Shown: piece by piece, positions 1 to 12,189 of the stretch | How positions within the stretch are numbered: position 1 is the stretch's first letter | Layout: each line of letters begins with the position of its first letter | Notes under the pieces: generated by a model | What the model was told of the DNA's origin: nothing | The model's input: the letters and a program-made list of their open reading frames with translations, nothing else | Databases searched by the model: none | Made by a program: the position numbers and the translations under genes | Source of the DNA: Cyclina sinensis | Lineage: Eukaryota; Mollusca; Bivalvia; Venerida; Veneridae | Assembly: GCA_012932295.1 (NCBI GenBank) | Contig: JAAONU010000001.1 | Span: 49,325,134 to 49,389,133 of the forward strand | Reading direction: 5' to 3' | Length of the DNA stretch: 64,000 nt

Positions 1-947
1 GTTGTTTGTCACTGCATGAACCATCTATCTATGGGCATATCAAGTTGACATTTCTTTAAGGACAAAGCCTTTTGAAATTTGCAAAAACTGGCAAAAATCA
101 ACCAAATGACCAGAGCGTTTTTTTCTGAAAATAGGAATCTAAAAGTAGACACAGAAATCTCCAAAAACTTTGTGTGTTTGATTCTTAACGCATTTTTTCA
201 TACATTTTAATCGAATGCAACTCTTTGGTGATCTGGTAAATCATGGGAGTCATTTAGAAAACTGCTTTCTTACCTTAATCTTTTTTTTAAGTATAGCCAA
301 TTATGTTTTTTTCTTCTAAACATTTCCCAAAATATATTCATCAAGACCTATTCATGTACTTTTCTTCTTGAGAAGCGTATCAGTTATGTCCCCCTGTTTA
401 ATAAAAAAGTAAACATGAAAATTAAAACGCATTTCCTGTTAGATTTAATGTTCTTTAAAAAAACGTTAATCAGTAAATGGCATTATTTCTATGTAATACT
501 ATGTCAACAAATCTAAAAAAATAAATCATTGAAAAGTTTCTTCCTTTTTTTCGGTGTAGCTGTATTAAAATCGATTTGACCTACCTTTTGAAACGAATGA
601 AATTGTTAGATACAAAATCTTCATCTGAAGAAGGAAGTTTGTCATTAGAAAGAAGTGTTTACAATTGTCCAGGTTATAAGGCATTAATTTTGTACTGTAT
701 CTACTCCGATCACCTTTTGAAAAGATATTTCTTGTTTAACATACTTTATTTGGTTTTTTTTTTTTAATTTTTCTGTTTTACTTTGTCTCATTTTCAGACT
801 GTTTAAATCATTTGATATCCTTATTTACTTTTGTGCCTTTCTCAAAGAAATTTTCGTAATGTTATCAATCTTATTCTACGTATTACCACTTATGTGTTCA
901 TATTGTCTACGAACGGTAGGTTTAAAAAAAAGTAAGAAATATAGGTC

Positions 948-1009
948 ATTTCGTTTTAACGAAATAACGTTTCTTTTTTACATGAAACATCATTTCGTTT
1001 TTACGAAAT
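948..1009. repeat. Two small palindromes built on atttcgt/acgaaat
   Basis: Two near-identical 18-nt inverted repeats (948-965 and 992-1,009) share the arms atttcgt and acgaaat, about 44 bp apart. The same region of copy 2 (near 38,000-38,065) keeps degraded versions. A third half-site follows near 1,040. Function is unknown; this may be an old repeat. Confidence 0.5.
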
Positions 1010-1475
1010 AAGATCGCATAAAATGATTAAAGCAAACCCCATTTCGTGAAAACAAAATCTTAAAATAAATATGTCAGTCAGTAAAATGTTAACGAGTGTC
1101 AATTTTTTTATCACATGTTCAAAACAACCTTAAATGAGTTTTACTGTAGATATATTTATTTACTGTACTGAAAAAGCTATAACAAGACATCCGCCAAGAA
1201 AAAAGTTCCAATAAAATGTCAAAATATGTCGGAAATACTGAATATAGAAGACGTCTCTTTGAAATAGGTTGTCTATTTGATAACAAATTTTAAAAATGAC
1301 AATAAATTTGAAGCAAAAAGTAAATGCGTAAAGTTTTGTTAGCCGTTATATAATACGTGTGTAATATAAAACATTCTAACACTACGCATCCGCCGACAAT
1401 AAACAAAGAAGGAATATTGAGCTTGATATTTCATAATTATACATTAGAGCACGCTGAATACAAGCGCGCGCCCGC

Positions 1476-1483
1476 TGACGTCA
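1476..1483. promoter_or_regulatory. Full palindromic CRE-like site (TGACGTCA)
   Basis: A perfect TGACGTCA octamer sits in a short GC-rich patch (about 1,460-1,487) within otherwise AT-rich sequence. It lies about 2.3 kb upstream of the GPCR start at 3,782. It falls in the part of copy 1 that is replaced by unrelated sequence in copy 2. The octamer is the known CREB/ATF consensus; its use as a promoter element here is speculative. Confidence 0.3.
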
Positions 1484-1776
1484 CTGCAAACTACTTTCGG
1501 CTGTTCTTATTTGTCAATGTAAACCGATGATTGTTTTAAAATAATTCTTTAGTGAACTATTGTTATGGAATAAATTATCTTCTTTGGTGTTCATCTATGA
1601 TAAAATTATAGATATTTGTTTAAACGTAAATTATTGACTGACTGGCTAAAATGACCTTGTTGTTTTCATTTCCACGAGGGGAATGAATAGCGGGTTAAAC
1701 AGAAGAGCCTGTTTGGGACAATAACCGTAAAAAAGGCATGTTGTGTCCTTTATAACTATACATATGTGTTAGAATG

Positions 1777-1822
1777 GAAATAGATTTTAAGTTTGAGATC
1801 ACTCAAACTTAAAATCTATTTC
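1777..1822. repeat. Perfect 21-bp inverted repeat with 4-nt loop
   Basis: Two perfectly complementary 21-nt arms (1,777-1,797 and 1,802-1,822) flank the loop 'atca'. It lies in the copy-1-specific block between about 1,371 and 1,880. It could be a foldback end or MITE remnant. No T-run follows it and no adjacent gene suggests an RNA function. Confidence 0.85.
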
Positions 1823-3781
1823 CTAAATATATAATGGTTGTGTTGTATTACAAACAACACTTGTCATGTGACAAGCCATAAATACTGTCACACACGTATA
1901 ACAACTCCTGAAAACAAATATTCAACTCAACAGGGAGTTACTCCCCCTACCGTGTCAATTACGCAAATAATTGGTGAAGTAATACTAAACCATATTCCAG
2001 AAGATTTGGTTACAAATAAAAAATGTTGTTATTCCAGTGACACATTTTAGCATATGATAAATCTATCAGTCGTAAATCATTATCGCGATGTCTCCTAGCT
2101 CATGTAGATATATAAAATAATTTACTATTTCAATGCGAGAAAAAATAAACCCTCGCATTGTTACGTTCTTGTGTCTCGCCCGGTCGAAGGGCTTTTTTTT
2201 CTCTTACTACCATCAAGGTCAGAAGTGCACTTTTCACTGATTGAAAATGGTGTCGACCTTGAATGACACGCGTATATCCTTCATTTATGCAGGCCTACAT
2301 GAACTCGATACTGAAAGCAATTTTATTTATAGATGCATGAAAATAGGTAAACAATCATTGAGGGTTTTTTTCCCAAACATCCGTACTTAATATGTGTGGA
2401 GAATGATTTCAACGTTTCAGAAAACCTTGAGTAAGCTTTCTTAGAAAGCAAAGGAGCAGATTAAAAAAGAAATAAAAACAGAAATAGAATTCCTTCTGTA
2501 AATCATTCGTCCCGAGTTTTTGTCCAAAGCTTTAATCGTCTCTATCTAATTGACAACCAGTTTATTTCTGTCCATCACATTTTTTTTAAGAAAATAAGTA
2601 GAAACATCCAAGTATTTTGAATTACCATAGACGCTTCAAATAAAATGCAAATTTTTAGGCATTATTATACTCTTAATTACAGTTGGAAGTTTTAAATCAA
2701 ATTCTAAGAGTCGAAATCAGCAGGTAAAAGAAAGTGTTAATCTTTTCAAATATTTTTTAAGTGTGATTAAACATGTGGAATTACAACGAGAATATGTCTG
2801 AAATTCATCTGTTTATTTTTATAAACATTAGTATTTATACTTTTCCAGAATGTGAATATTCAGAATTGAGAGTGTATAAACTAACCATATTTATTGGTTA
2901 CTTGAGTATGAAGAAAAAGGTAGATTACATTTACTCGACTTGGAATACAACACGCCTAATACACCCTTCACAATTAATGTCCGTACAGTACTCTTTTTGA
3001 TATTAAATAAATACTTTCAGGATAAGTTATAGCGCTTGCATATTTTAGCACCTAAAACTAAGAGAAAAGATATATAATTTTCACTAGAGCAGCTTCAGTC
3101 TTTGTAACATTCTTTCTGTGTGGATAGAGTAATTGCCAATAGAGTTACTGCATATTCATTACACTAAGATATGCTAAATTAGTTATTCTTTAAAACTTCA
3201 TAGAAACAGTTGCGTTAAAAAAACTTAAATATGAAGCAAACATTTTAAGCAACCGTCGAATTTTAAACTTGCATTGTTCAAAGACAGAACGTTAGGGAAA
3301 TGAAATAAAAGCGCAAAACGTCGTTTAGATATCTATAAAACGTTAATTACTTGATGACGTTGATGTCGTTTTCTCGCTTTTATCATCTCAAGTCATTTAC
3401 GCGTCGCAATCATTTAAATATCCTACTGAAATAAACTTTTTAGCTGTATTTCATCTTGATTTATCGCAAAAATAACATTTCTTGTCTTAAACCATTTTCC
3501 TTGACGTATTTACTTTTTCAACCTGCACGTCGTAAAATAAACATTTTTTAAAAGTGTCTCCATAATTGAAAACGCTAAATTAAAGGCACAAAATCAAAGA
3601 CCTTTAAATCCGACCAAAGACAACGCTACTTTGCAATAGACTTAATATTAAAGAGAAATGTATATTTCAAGTAGACACAAACATCATACATTAGCAAGTT
3701 TAAAAGAGGATGGTTAAAGCTATTTAAATATCAGCACCTTGTATGAGTTCCATTGCCTGTGTGTTAGTCTGCTGTATCAAA

Positions 3782-5276
3782 ATGAGCTTTGAAAGATTTG
3801 CAGATATGTCAAATGGCGAGACTAACTTGTCAACCAAACATATGCATGACGAAAACATAATGTCAGATTTTATAAGATATGCTCTAACGGGGCTGTATAT
3901 TATTATTGCGTGCGTATGCGTAGCAGGGAACGTTGTCATTGTGACACACATCTTTTGGAACAAAGGACCAAAAAGAAAAGCAAATTGCAATGCGACAGCT
4001 GTAGCAATGTGTGACATTCTGATTACTGTTACATGTGTACCATTTGCAGTCTTTAGTGATTTACTTAACCACCAGTTGATATTTGGACAATTCGCGTGTT
4101 CTGCTGTGAGCTATGTCCAAAAGGCATGCATCGTTCACCGCTCTTTTATACTTGTTGCCTCGGCATTAGATAGGTATAAGGCTATTCGATGGCCTTTAAA
4201 GAAACAAACATCTCGTCAGATTGTTGTAGGTATAATCACTTCTATCTCAATTATCTCGTGGCTGCTTGCAGGTCTATACGCCAAATGGTCAACGATTATC
4301 TTCCAGGATGATGACAATTCCTCTAAGAGCTGTCGGGAGATTTGGTCAAATGATGAATACAGAAGAATATATAGCATCAGTCTTCTCTTCGTCACATATA
4401 TCTCTCCACTTTTTGTCTTAGCAGTCACCTGTCGGCGTATAGTTCTTATTCTAGGTGCAAAGCCACCAGGGAAGGAATACGTAGGCATGGTTCAAAAACG
4501 ATGTGCCATAAAAAGAAAAGTAAGTTTTAGAATGTTCATATGTAATAAATCACTTTTAAAGATTTTAGGAGATTTTAACAATGTTTATAACAAAAAGATA
4601 AATGAACTGATTATACATATCAAATGACTAATGAAGAAATTCGATATTGCAAGAGAGTTTTTTTTACTAAGTGTAAAAATTTGTACGAAAAAGAAATAAC
4701 CTATGAAATTTCAATGAACACCTAAGAAAATAAACGTGACGGTTTTATAACCAATTTCACTACATCCAGATTTAATTTGTCTCGTCGGCCAAACTCATTC
4801 TTGAGGAAGATAAGATTTTTAACAGTATCATCTCAGGATAATGTTATTTCGTATAAATATTTATTTTTTTTCTCTTTCAGGCATTAAAGATATTTCTACT
4901 GACTTTCTTTGCGTATGCTATTTGCTGGCTACCAGTAAACATCATCACATTTACTGTTGATGTCATTCCTTACATTGCTGACAACGAAACAACGCACGTT
5001 CTATGGTTGTATGCTCAGTGTATTGCTGTAAGCAATTCAGCAATAAGTCCTGTAATTGTGTTATCGTCTGAAAAGAAATTCAAATCACAAATTCAAAGAT
5101 ATATATGTTTTCTAAACAATAACTGTAAAGAAAATACAAGACTCATTAGCGCACGAGTTCAGTCGACCAGCAGCCAGTCTAAGAACAGATCTCAGATCAT
5201 CGGTCGCAGACTGGGAGAGCAAAAGCAGTTGTTTCGGCAACTGATGCCAAGTATCTCGCAAGAAACATCCTTATGA
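3782..5276 (+). CDS. Rhodopsin-class GPCR, paralog 1 (two exons, 377 aa)
   Basis: Exon 1 is 3,782-4,519 and exon 2 is 4,881-5,276. The donor is gtaagt at 4,520, the acceptor follows a T-rich tract ending ctctttcag, and the intron is phase 0. The product is a seven-helix class A receptor for an unknown ligand at the cell surface. Visible landmarks (residue numbers): NLS glycosylation sequon (N15), GN (N50) in TM1, CD (D78) in TM2, Cys106 and Cys184 for the extracellular disulfide, DRY (130-132), TM4 Trp160, TM5 Pro209, CWLP (261-264) in TM6, and NSxxSP in TM7. The usual NPxxY is SPVIV. The ECL1 Trp found in paralog 2 is Leu99 here. An upstream in-frame ATG at 3,743 would add 13 residues, but paralog 2 has a stop in that stretch, so 3,782 is preferred. 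The overall look suggests a neuropeptide-type receptor, but the subfamily is not determined. Confidence 0.88.
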
Positions 5277-5448
5277 AATTGGCCAGTTTGCTACACTTAA
5301 GACTTCAAATTCAAAGTTTGCTTTTTTTAACCAAGGTTTGTCAAATATCTGATTGTTTGTATATACAAAACCAGAGGGTTTGCACCGCTCCCAGGTCCAC
5401 CAATGAACACGTGTTGTATGTTTTGTTAAATATATATTTTTTCATGTA

Positions 5449-5454
5449 AATAAA
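5449..5454 (+). terminator. Polyadenylation signal AATAAA of GPCR paralog 1
   Basis: An AATAAA hexamer lies about 173 bp after the stop codon. It is conserved at the same distance in paralog 2 (42,948-42,953), which supports it as the 3' end signal. Confidence 0.6.
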
Positions 5455-5459
5455 GTTGA

Positions 5460-7566
5460 AAGAAAGTCCAAGTGGAAGTTGAATTTATATTTTTATTATT
5501 CATGATAATATAATGATGTATTTTCTTAATAGTGGTAGAAACATGCATCAATATTTAAAAAAGTAAAACTGATAACGTCCACCAATTTATAAGTTAACTT
5601 TATTTTTATTAGAATCCGGGGTAAATAACCAAAAAAGAAGACTTATTCAATTTTACACTGTTTATAAAACAATAGCTAATACATGTAAGTACAAACTTAA
5701 GTTTGCTTACATCAGTTGTATGATAAACATGTACATAACTTTACTAATTGAGTGAATTTATGTATGTAATCAATACATAAAACCACCGGCGAAAACAACC
5801 GCTGTGAATGTTATTTACTGAATCAGTGTATTAACAATTTTTCTATACTTTGTTATTTCTTACTGGTGATTGTAAATAATAAAACAGAATAAAATAGTGT
5901 CGTATTTTTGTTAAAAGAAGAATTTGGGTATTTTCTTTGCCATCTCTACAGCTGGCACAGGGTGAACAATAAAAAGGTATCTAAAAACATATTCTGCACT
6001 TTTTCGTTTATGAAATGATATCACTAGAATTACTAGTGGTACAAAGTAATTGATATCCGTCCATTTCGCAACAATACATATATTTACAAATGACTTCCAG
6101 TCTGGCTATAGAATAAAAACTCAACATAAATTATTCAACAAGTCTACTCGTTGGTGAGCAAAAATGAATATCTTTAATGATTACGATATAAAAGCAAAAT
6201 GTTCATTTAATACAGTTCCACCTGTTTTATCTATAGTCTAGACCATTCAAAAAACAGGCAATTAATTTATTATGGAGTTTATTACTGAGCATTGTCTTTT
6301 TTGTACTTGCTTCCGCCCCGTCCCTTCTACCAACCCCCTTGCCCTCAAGGGTTACATGAAAGTTCGCTGCTTTACCTCTTAGAAGTACATTGTAATATTC
6401 TTACTTAGCTAATATTGAAGTCAAATAAAAAAAATGCTTTGTGAATACGCCAACTGAACCCTCAGTGATATTGTAATTCGCTAAATCTGGTTAAACATTA
6501 ACTTTTGAATACAATCTAAGATAAAACTAGCTTCAGCTTGCATATTGCTTTTAAAGAAAGTATTTTTCATCAAGATTCAGCTTTGAGTAGTTTTTCTTAC
6601 TTTCTTCTTGTGTTACAGGCATAAACTAAAAATGCATTAATTCTAAACTACTTGTGTCTAAACAATAACATGTAATAGCAATGATATTACGAGTGATGGA
6701 GCTGAGTTATGTAAGGCATAGACAGCAACTGTGCAAGAGCACAGGTTCAATATTTCATGTACCAGTATATAAACAGTAACTTGTTCATCTACTCAAATAA
6801 TTATATATAAAATGGTTTTCATGTGCAAGTTTCAATGGCATTTTCATAAACCTAACAGTCATTCGTGAGAAATCATTCACATCTTAACAGTTCCTCTTCT
6901 TGCCATAAAAATAAGATATCGTGTTTGATGATAAAGAATAAAAACTGATGTACTTAAACTTATACAATACATAGTTTTCCCCCTTTAAACTCGCAAGCAT
7001 ACCGAGCCGTTCCTATTCTTAAAGGTAGAATCCCTCCTTCGCCTCCCCCCTCCGCCTTCCCTGATATCAATAACTTCGGTAGATTTTAGCTATACATATT
7101 TGTCCGTTTCAAATGAGTCCTTAAATAGTTGGTATGTATGAAACTTAGGTGTATTGTCCACTGTTTGTTGCCACTGGTGGTAACTGAACCCTCCTAAGTT
7201 TTGAAGAGTCACTGAGATGAATAGTACCTTTGACGTAACAACTGTTCAAGTAACAAGAAACCTATGTTTTAATTATAAGTATAAAGCCACCAGAGCTTCT
7301 CTGTGCATTAACATGTTGAATCTTTCTGTTCTTACCATCAATTTTAATGGTAATGTTGCCTCAAAGATGTCTTTTATATAATGAAAAGATATCCGCACTT
7401 ATAGCGTTTATTAACGCGGTTCTAAATTCATGATTATCTGAAGCCTAGTCACTGACGTTGAGATGTGATAATGAACTATGGGGTTGGTAAATATCATAAT
7501 GTTGTTCGTTTGAATCCGCCGCAACAGTTTTTTTGGTTACCGTTCTCGCTTAATACCTGACATACG
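5460..7566. other. Non-coding part of duplication copy 1
   Basis: AT-rich sequence matching about 42,960-44,940 in copy 2 with small indels. The block at 6,175-6,612 differs from copy 2's 43,822-43,990. No coding, RNA or repeat feature is recognised. Confidence 0.6.
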
Positions 7567-7570
7567 TTAA

Positions 7571-7925
7571 AGGGACTGGCTCACAAAATTTAACTGAAAT
7601 TTATTTTCTTTAGAATTTAAGACAAGTTAATATACTATCGAAAAAACATAATATTATGTTTCTATACACATGAAAAGTAGAAAAAAAGTTTTGATTTTAT
7701 CAGGATTCCAACCCATGCCCTTTCGGACTGCAAAATAAAGACCGACGCTCTACACCGATATAATTGTGTAAAACTGTATAGTTTAATGTTTTTCTGTAAC
7801 AAAAAGTGGGTCAGTAACTTAGTGTAGATATGTTCTTCACAATTATAGCTGGAATTTCCAGATATAAAGACATTTTCTCTTTTTTTTTCTTTTTTCATCA
7901 TCGGGCTATCTGTGAGTCAGTCGAT
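7571..7925. mobile_element. TTAA-flanked MITE with tRNA-like interior
   Basis: A 355-bp insertion is bounded by TTAA on both sides (7,567-7,570 and 7,926-7,929). The terminal inverted repeats are imperfect: left agggactggctcaca, right complement aatcgactgactcaca. The matching site in copy 2 (about 44,943-44,951) reads acgTTAAcg once, so it is an empty site. A TTAA duplication is typical of piggyBac-type elements (known). On the - strand, about 7,698-7,763 resembles a decayed tRNA (A-box-like gtgtagagcg, B-box-like gggttggaatcc), which would be unusual for a pure DNA MITE. No coding capacity was seen. Confidence 0.78.
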
Positions 7926-8819
7926 TTAACGTTTACGGTCACTAGTAACAACTGGGAAGATATGATTGTGATGATTGCCATTATCCGTTCTGCATGCGAC
8001 TCCTACTTTTTTAGTAGAAGCTGCTGTGTTAGAGGATACTTTTTACGTCACTGTATCTACACTTATTTTTTAAATAAAACAAGAAATATAGGGAGTCGAT
8101 CGGGATTGCAGTAACAGAGATTGCGTTTTACAATTATCGACTGTGTTGTACAGTCTAAAATTATATTGTAGTTAATTATATTGTATATTTATATACATTC
8201 TTATAATAGTATTGTAAAAAAAACAAAGATGTCATTATCAAATAAACTGTAATTCGTTTAGAATAATTTATCAAAATTTCGTGAATACGAAGCGTATTTT
8301 TCATTTTCATATTATTTGGCTATTTGCCATATAATCTAAGTCAAAGCACAGAGAGTACTGTCAGAAGCGAAAGTTAAAATATGTGAAGATTGTTCTTTGT
8401 CTCTGCACCCATGTGATAAAAATCATATCATTTTTTTTCAATTGCTTTTTAGATATGCTCTAGAAAAGCATAATTTCAACATAAAAGTAATGCAGATAAT
8501 CGAAAAATGAGCCAAGGTAGAGTCTTTGTTGGGACTTCCTTGTCACATAAGTGTGACCATTGTATAAAGTATAAACTCAATCCCGCAAGTATTTTCTGAG
8601 TTGTGGCGTACAGATGTGACGGGAGACACTATGGTCATTTGAGACTCTAATAAGAGCATCGCATGCGGTGCCAACGCTTGTATGTTAAGAACAACGACTT
8701 AATAGAATAGATTTCAAGAGTGTTATGGTGCTATTCAATAATTGCTGTGACGCACTTCACTTCAGATGAGTAACTTTGTGATTGTAGATGTTCAAGACAT
8801 TAGCATTTATACATAAGTT

Positions 8820-9335
8820 TATTTTCCATGTGAAAAAAGGGCATAACTCTAGAAACACTGATCACTCAGTTATGTTCATTATACCTTGTCCCCAGTAGCA
8901 AGTATGCCAAGAATGAGAATAATAATTTTGATAGTTTTCAAAATTTTCAATAACCAATTTCAACAAAAATTTCAAGTTGAAATGGGTCAGAATTTTAAAA
9001 GCAGCTTTCAGAGTAATGCCCGTCGTCATACAACTGTGCCCTGTTATAAGAAGAAAATATTTCAAGTTTTGTATTGATACCTTTGATAGATTTGAAATCA
9101 TTCCACTAAATAACCAATTCTGACAAAAATTCTAAGTTAAAAAGGGGCTTAACTCTTAAATATATTTCAGAATAATGCCCATTGTCTTACTACTGCACCT
9201 TTTCGTTATAAGCAAGTATATCAACTTCTGTGGTGAAACCTTTCAGTGTTTCAGGAACGGGCTACGTCAAAGTTTTTGCAAGACAACGAAGACGACCTAG
9301 CGATCATAATAGCTCGAGTTTTTCTTTGGAACAGA
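8820..9335 (+). repeat. Dispersed tandem-unit element remnant
   Basis: Two to three degenerate copies of a unit of about 170 bp (shared phrases 'aaccaattt', 'aatgcccattgtc') end in a 'gacgacctagcgatcataatagctc' type tail. The construction matches the arrays at 29.4, 47.9 and 51.6 kb: short degenerate units followed by a gacgac-rich end. It lies in the copy-1-only stretch. Confidence 0.5.
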
Positions 9336-10397
9336 TAAGCTAAAAATAGGGGAAATACCATAGTGATCTCTATGAATCTGAAATACTTGACCATAGCTTA
9401 TAACCAAGTCAAGAGAGACACAGAAATAAATTTATTTTGTGTAAGTAACCTGTTTATAAAAAGGCAAAAAAAATCATGTGAGCAAATAATTAATATATGA
9501 AATCAGTAGATAAATAACCTGAAATGTATAAAAATAATACTCAAAATATAAATTGCCGCCTTAAATGCAATTATACTGACAACACAAAAGTTAATAGAAC
9601 CTAATTTCTTAACTCCATGACCATGTTCAAAACATTCAGTGATGTTTTAAAAGATGTAATTTGAATATCAATCTACTCATATTTGTCCTTGACCTACATA
9701 ATGACTATGTAGAGTAACCTCTTGTGACGAGTTTATAATGTGACACATACATCTTACCTTACATGAAGTAAACTTGCATAAAGAATCCTATTCTGTCAGA
9801 TACTTAAAAAAATAAGGTATTAATAATTTAACAGACTGGATCTTATTTTTTGTACAGGAAATGTGGCATGAAATTAATTTGAGGCAAAACATGGTCATGA
9901 TGAAACCCCAAACATTTTCACTGAAATGTTTTAATCCTTACATTCTTTATGACAAAGATATTTGGAGATCTGTGCTTATTTATAATCAAATGAAGGTGTT
10001 TCAAGAAAAGCATTAAAATATATACATTATTATAGACATTATATACAAGTAAACGGTTATCAAAATGTAGAGATTGGAACGAATACTGAAATCAATATTC
10101 TAATATTTGGTTTGCCATATGTAAAGGATCCGAATTTTCGATTTTCGAACGTTCCATCAGTTATCCAAATTTTGATATCCGAATATAGATACTGTTTAAA
10201 TGTTTTCGTTCAGACCAACGTGTTTCGGAAAACTGTTGTGTATAATCAAGAAATGGCTTGTTTATTGGAAGCCTCAAAACTTTTGGGATTAGCATAAACA
10301 CCATATATTCCATTCTTTAAAACGCAAATTATCGCCATAAATACGTTAATATAAACATTAATACGACAGTTGATAATGTAGCAATTAATGTTTTTTT

Positions 10398-10453
10398 GGG
10401 TTTTTGGGTTTTGTGGGGGGTTTGTTGTTGTTGCTGTTGGGTTTTTTTTGGGG
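10398..10453 (+). other. G-run cluster with G-quadruplex potential
   Basis: Five G runs of three to six bases (10,398, 10,406, 10,415, 10,439 and 10,450) are separated mainly by T-rich spacers. This fits the general G4 pattern on the + strand. It sits in the copy-1-only block, far from any gene seen here. Confidence 0.45.
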
Positions 10454-10624
10454 TTTTTTTGGTCAAGATTCAGGAAAACTGGTAAATATATTAACATAGA
10501 TAATTTAATCACAGTGGTTCCACTAGACTCTGAAACTCAAGGGTCAATGACCCTTGACCCCAAATTTTGGATGGTCATTTCTATCTAGAACTTCAGGAGT
10601 CAGTGCTCAAATACAAGTGTATGA

Positions 10625-11290
10625 TGGGCGGTCTCACGTCTTACCGGAACTGACCAATACTACCGGAATCGACCTGTATTTCACACATAGGCAAAATTTA
10701 TGAAAGATATATATCATTATTTATTAATATATGATATAATTAGCGTATTTACAAAAGGAATTTGAAGTTTCTTCGAGTGGAAAGATTTTATACAAGACTG
10801 AAAATCGCCGGGTTGCGGACAATTTTTGCATACGGATATTTAGCGCAATCGAGCTGTATTTCATAAATAACCTGATTTTAAGTAATACAAATGATATTAA
10901 TTATTAATTGACATAAGAATTAATAAATTTACCGAAGGAATATTAAGTATCTTCGAGTGAAACGTTTTTATACGTTACTAAAAATCGGCATGTTGCGGAA
11001 AATTTTCGCATACAGATATACACAGGAATAGAGCTGTATTTCATATATATATTGAATTTAAGTCATACAAAACTTATGATCCAGTCCTATACGTCAGAAA
11101 TAATATATTAACCAAAATAATTTAAAGTTTCCAAGCGTAGTAAGTTTTTACAACGGAAAAAAGCGGCGATTTTCGATAATAAAACACCGGAAACGACCTG
11201 TATTTCATAAATGACTGAATCTAAGTAATAAAAATTAAATTATTCATTCATATACATCAGACTGCTGCGTATCGATGAGTAGTAAATTTT
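10625..11290. repeat. Tandem repeat, about 180-bp unit, 3+ copies
   Basis: The phrase 'ctgtatttca' recurs at about 10,673, 10,853, 11,034 and 11,199, with the shared features 'accgga', 'aaatcg' and 'ttcgagtg' in the same order. Periods are about 180, 181 and 165 bp. Units are diverged. It is present only in copy 1. Confidence 0.75.
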
Positions 11291-12189
11291 ATGAAGGATT
11301 TTTTTGCGGATGAATACTAAATTACTAACTTGTTATTTTTACAGTATGATTTGCCAAAATATTGAAATTATACCTCATGCTTTCAAAAACAACAGAGTTC
11401 TGCAATATCAAAGAACTTTTATTGAAACTGCAATGGATTCTCATACAACCTTTGGTACTATTTTTCAACGCAAATGCATGGACAAGAGGCGGTCATGTGA
11501 TTGTAACTAGAAAATCTGGTGTGTACCTTAAGAAGCTTTCGCTTCTAAAAATGGGGAACGGGGTATCTTTTTTTCGCTGAGTATAGGAATATCTATCAAC
11601 AGAAGTTGTGCAAATATTCATTCTCCCTAAATAAGTCAAAAGGGAGGTTAGCTGAAAAAGATTGAAATGAGATACCAAACTCTCATGAGATAATCCTTTA
11701 CTTATTTCGTGCAGCAGGGCCTTAATTTAGAAGCCTTGCATGCAGATAAGATAATGATTTTAAAAATCTGAATAAAAACGTGAGGAGTGTGACAGGTTCA
11801 TCTTTTACATCATTTCAAAATAAAGACAAAAAAGACTATGAATATAGGAAAGTTTTTCGTGCACCTGTAAATGACTTAATGATATATGTATGAAAGCTTT
11901 TCATTAAGCCATCACGACTGGTTCTATATGGATATCGGTGGGGTTTGGGGTAAGTAAACATGATATCTATACTGGAAACATTGAAAAATATCTCCTCCTC
12001 ATATGTTGTTAACCTAAATCAGTAGTGGTCTATATTTTGTTATACGCTGTGCAGTAATTTTATGACCCTACATTTTTTACACATATAGACTAATAATAAA
12101 CACTGCTCCCTTGAGTTGTCAAAGCTTTTCTTATCTCACTAGTCTTCTTTGTTTATGATATTCTGAAAATTGCTTAAACATTGCTAATG

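Larger units (their letters stand above)
44..12187 (+). repeat. Segmental duplication, copy 1
   Basis: Collinear, same-orientation match to 34,711-46,101. Homology begins at the shared run 'gttgacatttcttt' and fades after 'tttgtttatgatattctga' near 12,180. Large differences are as follows. The block at about 1,371-1,880 does not match copy 2's 38,421-38,825. A MITE at 7,571-7,925 is absent from copy 2. About 3.2 kb (8,331-11,548) is present only here. Copy 2 instead has a LINE (35,252-37,666) and an inverted GPCR fragment (39,480-40,630). The GPCR exons differ at about 8% of bases by hand count. Coding divergence and large indels make unresolved haplotypes unlikely but do not exclude them. 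Confidence 0.92.

Noticed and set aside
948..1009. Operator-like twin palindromes
   Set aside because: The setting is a eukaryotic duplicated non-coding region. The paralogous copy has lost the symmetry, so there is no support for a protein-binding role.
3724..4017. 97-codon antisense frame in GPCR paralog 1 (with a 123-codon equivalent at 41,220-41,591)
   Set aside because: Shadow of a well-supported sense exon. Its conservation between copies follows from the duplication.
7698..7763. Possible tRNA gene on the - strand
   Set aside because: It contains an insert in the anticodon region, lacks a paired acceptor stem, and lies inside a TTAA-flanked element.
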